Of a stretch of 64,000 bases of DNA, positions 54,126-63,999 are shown one piece after another. Source of the DNA: Diplonema papillatum. Taxonomy: Eukaryota > Euglenozoa > Diplonemea > Diplonemida > Diplonemidae. Position 1 is the first letter of the stretch. Every line of letters starts with the position of its first letter. The notes beneath the pieces are model-generated. The model was not told where the DNA came from. It searched no databases and saw nothing but the letters and a program-made list of their open reading frames with translations. The position numbers and the translations under genes are program-made. The stretch covers positions 28,501 through 92,500 of the forward strand of contig JAPJBO010000073.1 in assembly GCA_030068145.1 (NCBI GenBank), written 5' to 3'.

Positions 54126-54555
54126 AATAAGGACGGGTAACGGGTAACACCGCTCCAAAAAGTCCAATTCTTATTTTTATGTATGCCTTTTTAAGGGCGC
54201 ATATTTGTTCGGGCGGGATATAAGGGAACTTTTCCCAGTAAGTAAGTAGGCAGGATCGGGATTTGGCGTTGTCCCTGCTGGGTCACGTCAGGTTAGAGCG
54301 AGCAAGGGGACGCGATGAGAGACACCACCCCACCGTTTGGCCAACGGGAAGAATCCGTAGCGCGACCCGAAGATGCTGGGCAGCGGATTATAGAGTATCG
54401 TGACCCGGCGAAAGAAAGTTGAAGTATGGATAAAGATAAAGTGGTGTCACCTGAGGGGGTAATCTCAGGGCCGCCCACGTGATAAGCCGTTAAGCATTGA
54501 ATTCTTTTAAGTACATGAACCACATGGATTAGCATGCACTGCCTTGAAAGTCAGG

Positions 54556-55236
54556 TTATCGGATGACGTCGTCACCTGCCATTGCGTCGTCAAGGTCGGG
54601 CATTTGTGGAGCTAGCGGGGTTTGGCTTTCTTGCGATTCCAGAGACTGAGTCGGCGAGTACGAGGGCGGGCACGTGTGTCCGTTTTTCACTTTCGAGGGC
54701 ATTGGTGTGCCCGTGGTCCCCGGTCGTTTCTGAGAGCTGCTTGCCCTCGGTACCTTCTTCTTCCTTCGATGCACCCCTGAGTCGGGGGTGGTCGCCTTCG
54801 TCTTCTTCCGCTTGCGGCCGGCGATCAGGCCTTCCTTCGGGGTGCCGAGCACCCTCTTCTTCAGCGCTGGTCGTTCGCTGGTTCCTGGCGTTGGTGGCGG
54901 CCTCTTGGTCGCCCGTCCGGTCGTCGCCGTCTCCTTTTTAGTTGCCGCGAGCGGCGCTCGCGCCGCTCGCGCCGCTCGCTTTCCTACTGGCGTTTCCCGC
55001 TGTACACCCACCTGGGTGGGTGAGGAGGGCCTCTTCTTCTTGTTGCGTCCGGGGGTTGACTCGACGTTCGGCTTGTTGGACTGGTGGTGGCCGCGGCTGC
55101 AACATGCCGCCGGTCGCCTCTGCGTCAGCGTAGGGAGCCTTTTGCACTCTTGGCAGGTCCCTCTGCCATGCGTGCGGCAGGCATGATGCCCGCTGCGGCA
55201 ACACGCCGCCGCCGTCTTGCACTCGCCGTTAAGCAT
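54556..55236 (-). CDS. Cys/His-rich basic ORF, copy 1, 226 aa
   Basis: Begins MLNGECKTAAACCRSGHHAC; its ATG lies inside a family G core. The first 50 residues hold a dense Cys/His pattern (CC...HHAC...H...CQEC...CC...HH) that could bind zinc. The rest is Lys/Arg/Thr/Pro-rich with several nuclear-type signals and ends DLDDAMAGDDVIR. The next copy (55966-55295) is about 739 bp away and nearly the same. I do not recognise the family; a mobile-element gag-like or DNA-binding protein is possible. There are small in-frame indels in an Ala/Arg run. Confidence 0.5.
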   Translation of the reverse strand: MLNGECKTAAACCRSGHHACRTHGRGTCQECKRLPTLTQRRPAACCSRGHHQSNKPNVESTPGRNKKKRPSSPTQVGVQRETPVGKRAARAARAPLAATKKETATTGRATKRPPPTPGTSERPALKKRVLGTPKEGLIAGRKRKKTKATTPDSGVHRRKKKVPRASSSQKRPGTTGTPMPSKVKNGHTCPPSYSPTQSLESQESQTPLAPQMPDLDDAMAGDDVIR

Positions 55237-55294
55237 TGAGTTCTTTTAAGTACATGAACCACACGGATTAACATGCACTGCCTTGAAAGTCAGG

Positions 55295-55966
55295 TTATCG
55301 GATGACGTCGTCACCTGCCATTGCGTCGTCAAGGTCGAGCATTTGTGGAGCTAGCGGGGTTTGGCTTTCTTGCGATTCCAAAGACTGAGTCGGCGAGTGC
55401 GATGGCGGGCAGGAGTGCCCGTTTTCCACTTTCGAGGGCATTGGTGTGCCCGTGGTCCCCGGTCGTTTCTGAGAGCTGCTTGCCCTCGGTACCTTCTTCT
55501 TCCTTCGATGCACCCCAGAGTCGGGTGTGGTCGCCTTCGTCTTCTTCCGCTTGCGGCCGGCGATCGGGCCTTCCTTCGGGGTGCCGAGCACCCTCTTCTT
55601 CCGCGCTGGTCGTTCGCTGGTTCCTGGCGTTGGTGGCGGCCTCTTGGTTGCCCGTCCGGTCGACGCTGTTTCCTTTTTCGTTGCCGCGAGCGCCGCTCGC
55701 GCCGCTCGCTTTCCTAATGGCGTTTCCCGCTGTACACCCACCTGGGTGGGTGAGGAGGGCCTCTTCTTCTTGTTGCGTCCGGGGGTTGACTGGACGTTCG
55801 GCTTGTTGGACTGGTGGTGGCCGCGGCTGCAACATGCCGCCGGTCGCCTCTGCGTCAGCGTAGGGAGCCTTTTGCACTCTTGGCAGGTTCCTCTGCCATG
55901 CGTGCGGCAGGCATGATGCCCGCTGCGGCAACACGCCGCCGCCGTCTTGCACTCGCCGTTAAGCAT
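55295..55966 (-). CDS. Cys/His-rich basic ORF, copy 2, 223 aa
   Basis: Tandem paralogue of 54556-55236 with the same start, Cys/His head and DDVIR end. It differs mainly by a 9-nt deletion in the alanine/arginine run and scattered substitutions. Both copies have kept an open frame, which suggests either selection or a very recent duplication. The repeated unit includes the family G sequence at each junction. Confidence 0.5.
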   Translation of the reverse strand: MLNGECKTAAACCRSGHHACRTHGRGTCQECKRLPTLTQRRPAACCSRGHHQSNKPNVQSTPGRNKKKRPSSPTQVGVQRETPLGKRAARAALAATKKETASTGRATKRPPPTPGTSERPARKKRVLGTPKEGPIAGRKRKKTKATTPDSGVHRRKKKVPRASSSQKRPGTTGTPMPSKVENGHSCPPSHSPTQSLESQESQTPLAPQMLDLDDAMAGDDVIR

Positions 55967-56059
55967 TGAGTTCTTTTAAGTACACGAACCACACGGATTA
56001 ACATGCACTGTATAGCATTGAGTTATGTTTGCGGCTGCCAAACGTCCCGTGACACCGCG

Positions 56060-58187
56060 CAAAGTGGTACAACGCTCTTTCGTTTTCTTTTCGATTGCTT
56101 TTGATGGGGCTGAAGGGAAAACTAGAGATCTTCGTTGATCGTACCTACCCGTGAAACCTAAATTGGGGTGCGGCTCCTTCGGGTGGCAATTGATCATGGT
56201 CAGAGGGTCCGTCTTGCTCTGGGCGGATCAGTTGTGTTGCCGACAATCAAAGGTTTTTTAGCACGTTGCACGTGTTAAGCATTGAGTTCTTTTAAGTACA
56301 TGAACCACATGGATTAGCATGCACCGTTAAGCAGCGGCTGCCGGCTTATCCCGTGACACCTTTTATATGTACGATATTGAAAGAGTGGCGTTGGCACTCT
56401 TACAGGTTCGTTCCCTCGTAGCTCGCCGGGAACGGGCACTCCCAGTGAAACTTTTAGCTAATTGACAGATTGGGTGACACCGCCTTCCATCGTCGGTTAG
56501 GGGGAAGGACGTGATGCGGCTGCGTCGGCAGCGACCCTGGTGAATTTGTACTGCTTCGCCGGGTACTGCGAAGTGGAACGACCGCAAGTAAGAACCAAGT
56601 ACTCCAGCTTTCAAAAAAACCGTGCAGGGAATTACCTACAGCACCACTGTCATGCATTCGGTCAAGAAGAAATATGTCATACCACGCCGACCCGGCCGCA
56701 GCAGGGCCTTATATTTTCGGACCAGTGGTCACCGAGGCATTCTTGCACGGCATCAGCAGGGGCAAGTCGCACGTGGGTACCTGTGTATGGGTGTTTTCTT
56801 GCAACGCGCGACGCTACGGGGGCGCGCGATACCTTTCAGTCCATCTTCTCTTGCTTCCACGGCTTCCTTGCTGAGCCGGTCCATCCCCTCTTGATAGACC
56901 GTGATACCGAAGAATACAGCACCGGGCAATTCGATGCAGCTCTAGGGACTAGGGATGGACCTGATAGACCGTGGGTCCCGTCTGCGCCGTGTTTCGTAGT
57001 CGGGGGTAAATTTGTTGCATTAGTGTGTGGGCCTTTGAAGCGTGGATGATGCCTCTCGCGCTGCTCCCCTTGAGGTTCCTGGCTCATGCCAAAGCGCCGC
57101 CCGGGTTAAGGGGTTGCGGCATCAGGCGTGGGCCAGGGCCAGGGAGGCTGTTCGGAGGGGTCGCCACCCACAATTTGTTGCATTAGTGTGATTGTCAGGC
57201 CTTCGACTACCCTGAGCAACGCACTATGTTTCAGTCCTTTAAGCCACGGACACGTCCATTTTTAGGAGGGAGGATGGCAAGAACGTGATATGTGCTCAAC
57301 ACCGCACTGGTCCTGTCTGCGCCGTGTTTAAGCCACGGACACATAAGGCGGACCATCATCAGCGCGGAACCTGAGTGTCTGCAGACAGGACAGCGGTGTG
57401 AGTCTGGTTTGTCAGGCGGCTGTTCGTAGCTCGTCAAGCCAGGACCACCCGTGCTACCAGGGCAGGCGAATCCGCCACGGGGTGGAGGCCCCCACAACCG
57501 TGTCTGAGCAATCAGTTAGAAATTCTCAGGGTCTCCGCCCGGATTGTGACTGCGACTCGCTCGGCAGCAGCACTGACTTGTCTTCTTTTTTAGGAGGGGA
57601 GAAGTCAGGGGACTTTAGCACTTTGTCTGACCGAGCAAAAAAGCCGGTCTCAGCCAAAACCCCGGTTTTGGGGCTCTGCGGTGCCTGGGGGACTGAGTGC
57701 CTGGAACCGTCGTCCCGCGCACCCAAACAAGGGAACGGAGGGAGGTGGTGAGATTTAGGCTTGCGGTGACGGTGTGCACGTCTATCAAACTACGGAGATG
57801 GTGAGTGAAAAGCTTCGTAGCCACCGTGACGCGCCACGTAACTGAAGTACTGTACAGTATAAGTGCAGTACTGCAGAGGCCGCTTTCTTCTTTTTGAAAT
57901 CGAGATTTATGAATTATTTTTACTTTTTTGAATAACCGAAACCGGAAGACCGGGTTTCTAAGCATCCTTTGTTGGCCGAGAACATCACGGGCGCACTAGA
58001 TAATAGTGAGGAGCTAGCTTTTTTTCTCCTTACTTAGAGTCCGAACTGTGCCTCACCAGAACTTAGCATCGCCGGAACTTAGTTTCGCCCGAGCTTTACT
58101 GTTTCCCGAAATTTAACTGCTGCCTCCAGTCTCGCCCCACGCCGGTCGTTAGCCGAGCGCACGTACTTTAGGAGGGGGAAGTCGTAC
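56060..58187. other. Repeat region between genes
   Basis: Contains family F (56130-56270), G (56275-56375) and D (57260-57600, the longest copy after 4072-4500). Short ORFs only; an exon of the 58563 gene could be hidden here. Confidence 0.4.
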
Positions 58188-58563
58188 CTGGCATGAAGCT
58201 GACATCGTCGGGGTCGAATGTTTGGTCATCGGCGTTCTGGCTAGAGAGCTCGAAGCGGCGGGCACTTGAAAAGTACTCGATGTCGTCCGAGTCAACGTCT
58301 TCGTCGCAGGCGTCGAGGACTTGCTTCTGCCGGTGCGTCCGGTCAAGCATTTCGGAGCTGTCGTCGTCGTCGTCGAGCTCCTCGTCCTCCTCTTCTTCGA
58401 ACTCCTCATCGTCGTCATCGCCATCGTCGTCGTCCGCTTCGTCGTCGGCGCAGGAAAGCATGCGAATCATCGCGTTGCTCGCGTTCTGGGCACCGTTTTC
58501 GACGCTGCCGCCGTTGCCGTTCTCCTCCGGCGGAAGCGCGCTCATTACGCCCTCAGTGTTCAC
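58188..58563 (-). CDS. Acidic first exon of an unrecognised gene
   Basis: Starts at MNTEGVMSALPPEENGNGG (58563) and ends CCAG|GTACGA at 58188 in phase 1, giving 125 codons. The centre is a long Asp/Glu run (DDEEFEEEEDEELDDDDDSS), followed by SDDIEYFSSARRFELSSQNA. No fold was recognised; such runs are common in chromatin and ribosome-assembly proteins. Following exons were not found; the basic 3' exon at 53245-52847 is a candidate partner. Confidence 0.55.
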
Positions 58564-58734
58564 CCCGTCAGCGGCTCCTAACAGAAGCCCGCGCCCTCAG
58601 GGCTTCCTTCTCGCTTCTCTCTCACACACACACACACTTCTCTTCGTTCTTCGTGTTCCTTATATTTACGTTATTTTTCCTTTTATTTTGAAGTTTCTTT
58701 TTATTTTATTTTTTGTGCCTGTCGTGGTAATGTA

Positions 58735-58803
58735 AGGGGGGGGGGGGGGGCAGCGCTCTTTGTTAAGGATCAGCCACTTTGGCCGGATGGCCGGATAAAC
58801 CAG

Positions 58804-58837
<34 letters not shown>

Positions 58838-59051
58838 TACAGTGCAGTTGCCTTGGAGGCTGGGTGGTCAAATTCTCTAAGGTGAAATGGTCAAAATTCC
58901 CTGCCAAAAGTGGGCCCACAAAAATTTTCCAAAGTGTGGTATTTGGGGTATTTGGGGCAAAAAAAAAATTTTTTTTTTCTGACCGCCCACCGTGGTGACC
59001 ACCTTAGAGTGTGACAGGTAGCGTCTCCCCCCTCCACAGTGAAAATAGCCT

Positions 59052-59090
<39 letters not shown>

Positions 59091-59145
59091 CAGCCGGCTG
59101 ATGGATGGATGGATGGTTCTTAACAAGATGCCTGGGGGGGGGGCC
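58735..59145 (+). repeat. Family E, long copy with expanded C and G runs
   Basis: Same as 46855-47200 but with a C-run of about 31 (58805-58835) and a G-run of about 36 (59054-59089). Confidence 0.85.
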
Positions 59146-59849
59146 GGGGGGGGGGGGGGTCAGGCGCCAAGAACAAAATTCCCGCAAGTCCAGTCTTGTG
59201 CTAGCTGACCTGGTCAACCAGTGGCCCAAGATGCCTCCACCAGGCACGACATCACCAAGCGTTCAGTTAGCCAGGCTCTTGGATAGTATCAAGCTGCAAT
59301 TACAGTCCACATAGCTGACTCACTGTACCACTAGCAGGGCCTGCTCTGGCTTGTCGTTTTTCTTTGACCCCACGACCCCCCTGTGAAACAATCTCTGCCT
59401 GTCGTCGTCGAGGGGTCTTTGAAAGTGGCACCGGTTTTTCGTTTCACGGGCCCGACACACGCCCGCGTCCTCTTTCTCCAACCCTCTGTTTCTTCTCTCG
59501 GGAAAGGTCAGCGCGGCAGCGATGACCACTACCCTGGGACTGCTAGGGCGTGACCACACCCTTTGACTTGGTTTGATGTGTTCTCTCTGTCTCTCCAAGT
59601 TCTCCCGCGAAGCGAGGTCCATCGCTGCCAGAGAGAAGAGAAATAGTTGGGTCGCAGCTCTTGACAGAGACTGATGGAAAAAAGAAGGTGTATTTCTTCT
59701 TCGCTTTTTCTCACGAACGGGGGGGTCGGTCCTGCCTTTGGCTTTGTAGGTTCTCCCGCTTCTCCAAATCGTGGTTAGCACAAAACTCATCGTCTAGTCA
59801 CTATTCCCTGCAGGAATAGCATACTTCCAGAAATAGAATTCCGTTTCAA

Positions 59850-60135
59850 AATACTCGACGTAGCTGCTTCGACTCCGAATGGAAGGGGGGAAATATTGAG
59901 GTAAGGGGCAAATGCAATACAAACACAATCTGATTTGTTCTTCGCTTACACCAGAGTTTTCTCACTCAGGACTTTGACCTGTTGTGTTTGTGTGATTGTC
60001 GTGTAGGGGTAGACCCGCATGACCTCACGTCCGTTCAACACGTGGTTCGGTAGTTACAGCACTTGGGATCCCTTCTGTTCTTTGTCGGGCAGCATCGTCG
60101 AGCATTTCCTTTCAAGCTGGCGCTTATGTAAAAGA
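59850..60135 (+). repeat. Family A, most complete copy
   Basis: Runs from AAATACTCGACGTAGCTGC through ACGTCCGTTCAACACGTGG to GGCGCTTATGTAAAAGAAC. It shares its first bases (AAATACTCGA) and its last (GCTTATRYAAA) with family B, so A and B are related families. Confidence 0.8.
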
Positions 60136-60274
60136 ACTCATCCGGCGAACGGTCACCCCGAAGACTTCGAAACTTCGAACTCTGGGTGCAAGCTTTCACG
60201 CGCCGTGCCGAAACTTTCCGCGTTGCTGCATTTTGAAAAAGGGAAGGCGAAAGCCTAGTTTAACAGCCTCTGTG

Positions 60275-61640
60275 GGAACGGAATATAGAAGCAAGAACAG
60301 TCGAGACGCGGCTCTTGCTAGTTGCAAAAGCGCGGAGGCGGGGGATGAGGAAGGCGGCGGAGGTGGTCTGGATGATGTTGCTGATCTGAAAAGACGGACG
60401 GCGACGCAGCAACAAGCCGGGGTTTGTTGGAAAAACAACGAGCCCCTTCCTCTCCGGGGCTTAAAATTCTCTTTGAGAGGCTCATGTCAATTTAACCTAT
60501 GTTTTCTGACCGACTCTCATTCTTCCAAAAGGGGTTCCTGCCAACTGGGTTCACGCGGCGTTCTGCGCGCTGCTACGTTTCGCAAACTGCTTGGTGTGCA
60601 GTTTGGTAGGTTCGTCCGCAGGCAAACCAGGAGGAAATTTGGAAAATATTTTGTTGGGTGGGAAGAGCCACCCCCCGGCGTGTATGGCACCTTTTCTACA
60701 CTCGATGTGGCCAGAAATCTGGCCCCCAGAGGGCAGGAATATAGAAGCAAGAACAGTCGAGGCGCGGCTTTTGCTAGTTGCAAAAGCGCGAGGGAGGAGG
60801 AAGGCGTCGGAGGTGTTCTGGATGATGTTGCTAATCTGAAAAGACGGGACGGCGACGCAGCAACAAAGAGCCCCTTCCTCTCCGGGGCTCAATTTCTCTT
60901 TGAGAGGCTCATGTCAATTTAACTCATGCTTCATGACCGACTCCCATTCTCCCAACAGGGGTTCCTGCCAACTGGTTTCACTTTCTTTGAGACGTGAGCC
61001 GTCAGGCAAGGCGGCCGCGTACACGCGCAGGCAGCATTCCGAGCGCGGTGTTACCTGACGTTTTCGGGAACCTTCGGGGTGGAATATAGAAGCAAGAACA
61101 GTCGAGGCGCGGCCCTTGCCAGTTGCAAAGGCTGGAACTGGCAAGAGGAATTGACGGAATGACACCACCAGGCGTGGAGTATGCGGCTGAATTTGACTCA
61201 ACAACAAAGGGGAATTTTACTAGGTAGGTGGGTAGCGTCACCTCCCCGGTGCGAGCTGATTGCCGGACGGATGCGGGCACCTGACCTTTGTACCACCGAC
61301 ACCCTCTGGGTGCTTCCTAGTTACGCGCATCGGAGGAATATCAAAAGCCCGCACCCACGCGGCGTTGACTGTGGCTAGTTTTGTAAAGGCTGCCTTGATG
61401 GTACTTTGATCAAACTCACACTAAAAGCTGAAACTATTGCCCAGTCTATCGTCACAGATTGTTGCTGCATACCAAGTTCAAACTATTGCTCAGGACGATC
61501 TCAAGGATTGCGGAGGCAGGGGGGAGGAAGGCGTCGGAGGTGTTCTGGGTGATGTTGCTGGTCTGAGAAGACGGACGGCGACGCAGCAACAAGCCGGGGT
61601 TTGTTGGAGAAACAACGAGCCCCTTCCTCTCCGGGGCGAA
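60275..61640 (+). repeat. Family I, three to four copies
   Basis: GGAATATAGAAGCAAGAACA and GACGGCGACGCAGCAACAA recur at 60275-60560, 60737-60985, 61080-61140 and 61505-61640. A plus frame is open through the first copy (EYRSKNSRDAALASCKSAE), but frame and length differ between copies, so coding is doubtful. Confidence 0.7.
61143..61230 (+). pseudogene. 18S rRNA fragment, region before the 3' domain
   Basis: Reads GGAATTGACGGAATGACACC, ACCAGGCGTGGAGTATGCGG and CTGAATTTGACTCAAC, followed by GGGGAATTTTACTAGGTA: one of the most conserved stretches of small-subunit rRNA, here with a few damaging changes. It is embedded in family I repeats. Confidence 0.9.
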
Positions 61641-61647
61641 AATACTC

Positions 61648-61687
<40 letters not shown>

Positions 61688-61960
61688 TGCCTTGTGCTTA
61701 TTTCGGCGGAGCCTAGAGGGAGAGAAGCAACACGACTACAATCAAACCGACCATAAATGTGTCTTTTTAGCGAAACGCATGTCGGCACTAAAACCAGATT
61801 TAACCTGGTCCGTGTGGGTCGACACTTCTTTGAGAGAGTTGGGCTCTTCGTGGGGGGTCACTGGCATGCTGTTGCGTGCACCACACAAAACCTCCTTTTT
61901 TTGAGGGCTTCCTTCTCGAGTATTTCGAGAGTATCTTCCTACAAAGCAAGGTGTTTATAC
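61640..61960 (+). repeat. Family B, diverged copy with G-run
   Basis: AAATACTCGAGG is followed by about 36 G, then CTGCCTTGTGCTTATTTCGG and an altered 3' part ending CCTACAAAGCAAGGTG. Confidence 0.7.
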
Positions 61961-62066
61961 GAAGGAAAACTCGCTCCGGGACTAGAGCGTGACAGTCAAA
62001 ATGTGCTGTGTCACAACCACGTCCGCTCTGCCCTGTGGCTGACCGTCTCCACGGGCTCGTGCTCAG

Positions 62067-62212
<146 letters not shown>

Positions 62213-62489
62213 CGCACTCGTTCTGAGGCGGGATCTGCAGTCGTTGTCTGGCGTTTCTCTGGCCGCACACACACTCTCTCTCTCGGTCTGGGCTCTTTTT
62301 TCCGCTTGCTCGGATCTGTTTCGTAGTGGGTCTCTCCCACTTGACGGGATCGTCCCGTTTCGCCCTGGCCACTCCAATCGAAAGAGAACGGTGAAAAACC
62401 AGTCAGGATGGAACTCACATAAAGAACAAACGAAGGGGAAGAACACCGACCATGAGGCAAGCTATGATCGCCGCTGGGACGACGTCACG
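62213..62489 (-). repeat. Split direct repeat B2
   Basis: Equal to 62710-62986; ends in CTGGGACGACGTCACG on the plus strand. Confidence 0.95.
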
Positions 62490-62709
62490 CGGGGGATGGA
62501 GGGTGGGAAAAAGAAAGAGGAAGGTGTGACTGACATTCTTTAATCCTGCTGGGTCTTTTAGTTTTGCCAGAGTGACTGTCTACTTGAAACCCCGCCTCCT
62601 CCCAAAACTCTTCTGGTGTTGGTTTGGGTGGGTGCTCATCCTGCCATGCGCTTTGCTCCAATTCCCACGGTAAACCACAGGAATTGTTGCTGGCTTCTTC
62701 TGGCATCAT

Positions 62710-62986
62710 CGCACTCGTTCTGAGGCGGGATCTGCAGTCGTTGTCTGGCGTTTCTCTGGCCGCACACACACTCTCTCTCTCGGTCTGGGCTCTTTTTTCC
62801 GCTTGCTCGGATCTGTTTCGTAGTGGGTCTCTCCCACTTGACGGGATCGTCCCGTTTCGCCCTGGCCACTCCAATCGAAAGAGAACGGTGAAAAACCAGT
62901 CAGGATGGAACTCACATAAAGAACAAACGAAGGGGAAGAACACCGACCATGAGGCAAGCTATGATCGCCGCTGGGACGACGTCACG
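62710..62986 (-). repeat. Split direct repeat B1
   Basis: Overlaps the last nine codons of the RT-RNase H ORF, so the same sequence serves as coding end and as repeat. Confidence 0.95.
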
Positions 62987-63999
62987 CCACCTGCCCCCCC
63001 GCGAGTAAAGAATGCCCTCACCGCAAGTAAAAGTCGCTGTCGATCCTCTTCCGAGGCGTCAGCAGCAAGGGCGACTCTTGAAGGGACATCGGCCGGGTTC
63101 TCCTTCGTGCTGATCCACGAGATGGACCAGGAACATTTCAAATCCCGTAGTCGAGTCAACGCGTGCACAACTGCGTCATTCAATGATTTGTTCAGCATGC
63201 AGTTCTTCTTTCGTGCCACCCCGACTACGGTAGTGTTGTCGACATGAACGTCGACTGCGCTACCTAATACTGACGGGGGTAGCGCATCCACGGCTCTCTT
63301 CAGAGCCAGTGCTTCTAGCGTGTTGATGTGGTGCCGAGCTTCCTGCTCGGTCCATGTGCCACCCAACACGGTCAGCTCTGCTGTCTGCCGGTCAACCAGG
63401 ACAGCGCCCCACCCCAGCAAGGAAGCGTCCACGTAGACCGCGTACGGACGGTTCGTGGACGGACGCGTGAACCTTCTGTTCACATCGACAGAATCAACCC
63501 ACGATCGCAAATCTCTCCGTACGGAGGCCGGCACAAGCACAGTCTCTGATTGGGTGCGGGTCCCCTTGTTGAGGCCGTTCGTTATCCGTCGCAAGAACTT
63601 GACGGCGAACCAGAACGAGCCGGGGAACGCGTTCACGACTGCGCTCGCATGGAGCAGGCGACCGCCGAGCGATTCTAAATCGCCGGCGGTGGGGCTAGAC
63701 AAATCCACGGCCCGGATCTTTTCGATCAGACGAGCCGCAGGAGAGACGGTCTTCCGACCGTGGTCAAAAGTGACCCCTATAAAATCGTAGCCCGAGGAAG
63801 CGTCGTTGCTATCCTCGGGCTTCCAAGAAGCATGGACCCGTGCGGCCAGCCGATCAAGTTCCTCGGTCTGGAAGAGCACTGCGGCACGGGACCCACTTAT
63901 ACGAATGTTGTCCACCCAGGCATGGACTGTTACCCCGTCGGCCGTGAATTCAGGCCCAACGAAGTCTGGGTGACTTGCTAACGTTGCTGTTAGCGTGTG
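62959..63999 (-). CDS. Reverse transcriptase-RNase H, C-terminal part
   Basis: 346 residues visible, open to the window edge. The RT catalytic box reads HAWVDNIRISG (W28-V29-D30-N31 of the visible part) where most RTs have YxDD, so the second Asp is Asn. A thumb/connection region follows. RNase H then starts at AVYVDASLLGWG and has the four expected acidic residues: D191 (VDAS), E229 (NTLEALAL), D254 (VHVDNTTV) and D304 (NPADVPSR). The ENPADVPSR ending is typical of the DIRS/Ngaro/VIPER and gypsy-type RNase H. The stop at 62959 lies in repeat B1. The ORF appears intact, with no stop or frameshift. Family placement rests on this motif set and the repeat layout. Confidence 0.85.
   Translation of the reverse strand, partial: HTLTATLASHPDFVGPEFTADGVTVHAWVDNIRISGSRAAVLFQTEELDRLAARVHASWKPEDSNDASSGYDFIGVTFDHGRKTVSPAARLIEKIRAVDLSSPTAGDLESLGGRLLHASAVVNAFPGSFWFAVKFLRRITNGLNKGTRTQSETVLVPASVRRDLRSWVDSVDVNRRFTRPSTNRPYAVYVDASLLGWGAVLVDRQTAELTVLGGTWTEQEARHHINTLEALALKRAVDALPPSVLGSAVDVHVDNTTVVGVARKKNCMLNKSLNDAVVHALTRLRDLKCSWSISWISTKENPADVPSRVALAADASEEDRQRLLLAVRAFFTRGGAGGVTSSQRRS

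Noticed and set aside
54582..55863. Plus-strand Ser/Arg-rich ORFs opposite the tandem Cys/His ORFs
   Set aside because: Less protein-like than the minus frame, and explained as antisense shadows; the minus copies share start and stop positions.
58193..58735. Serine-rich plus-strand ORF
   Set aside because: Antisense of the Asp/Glu run of the acidic exon.
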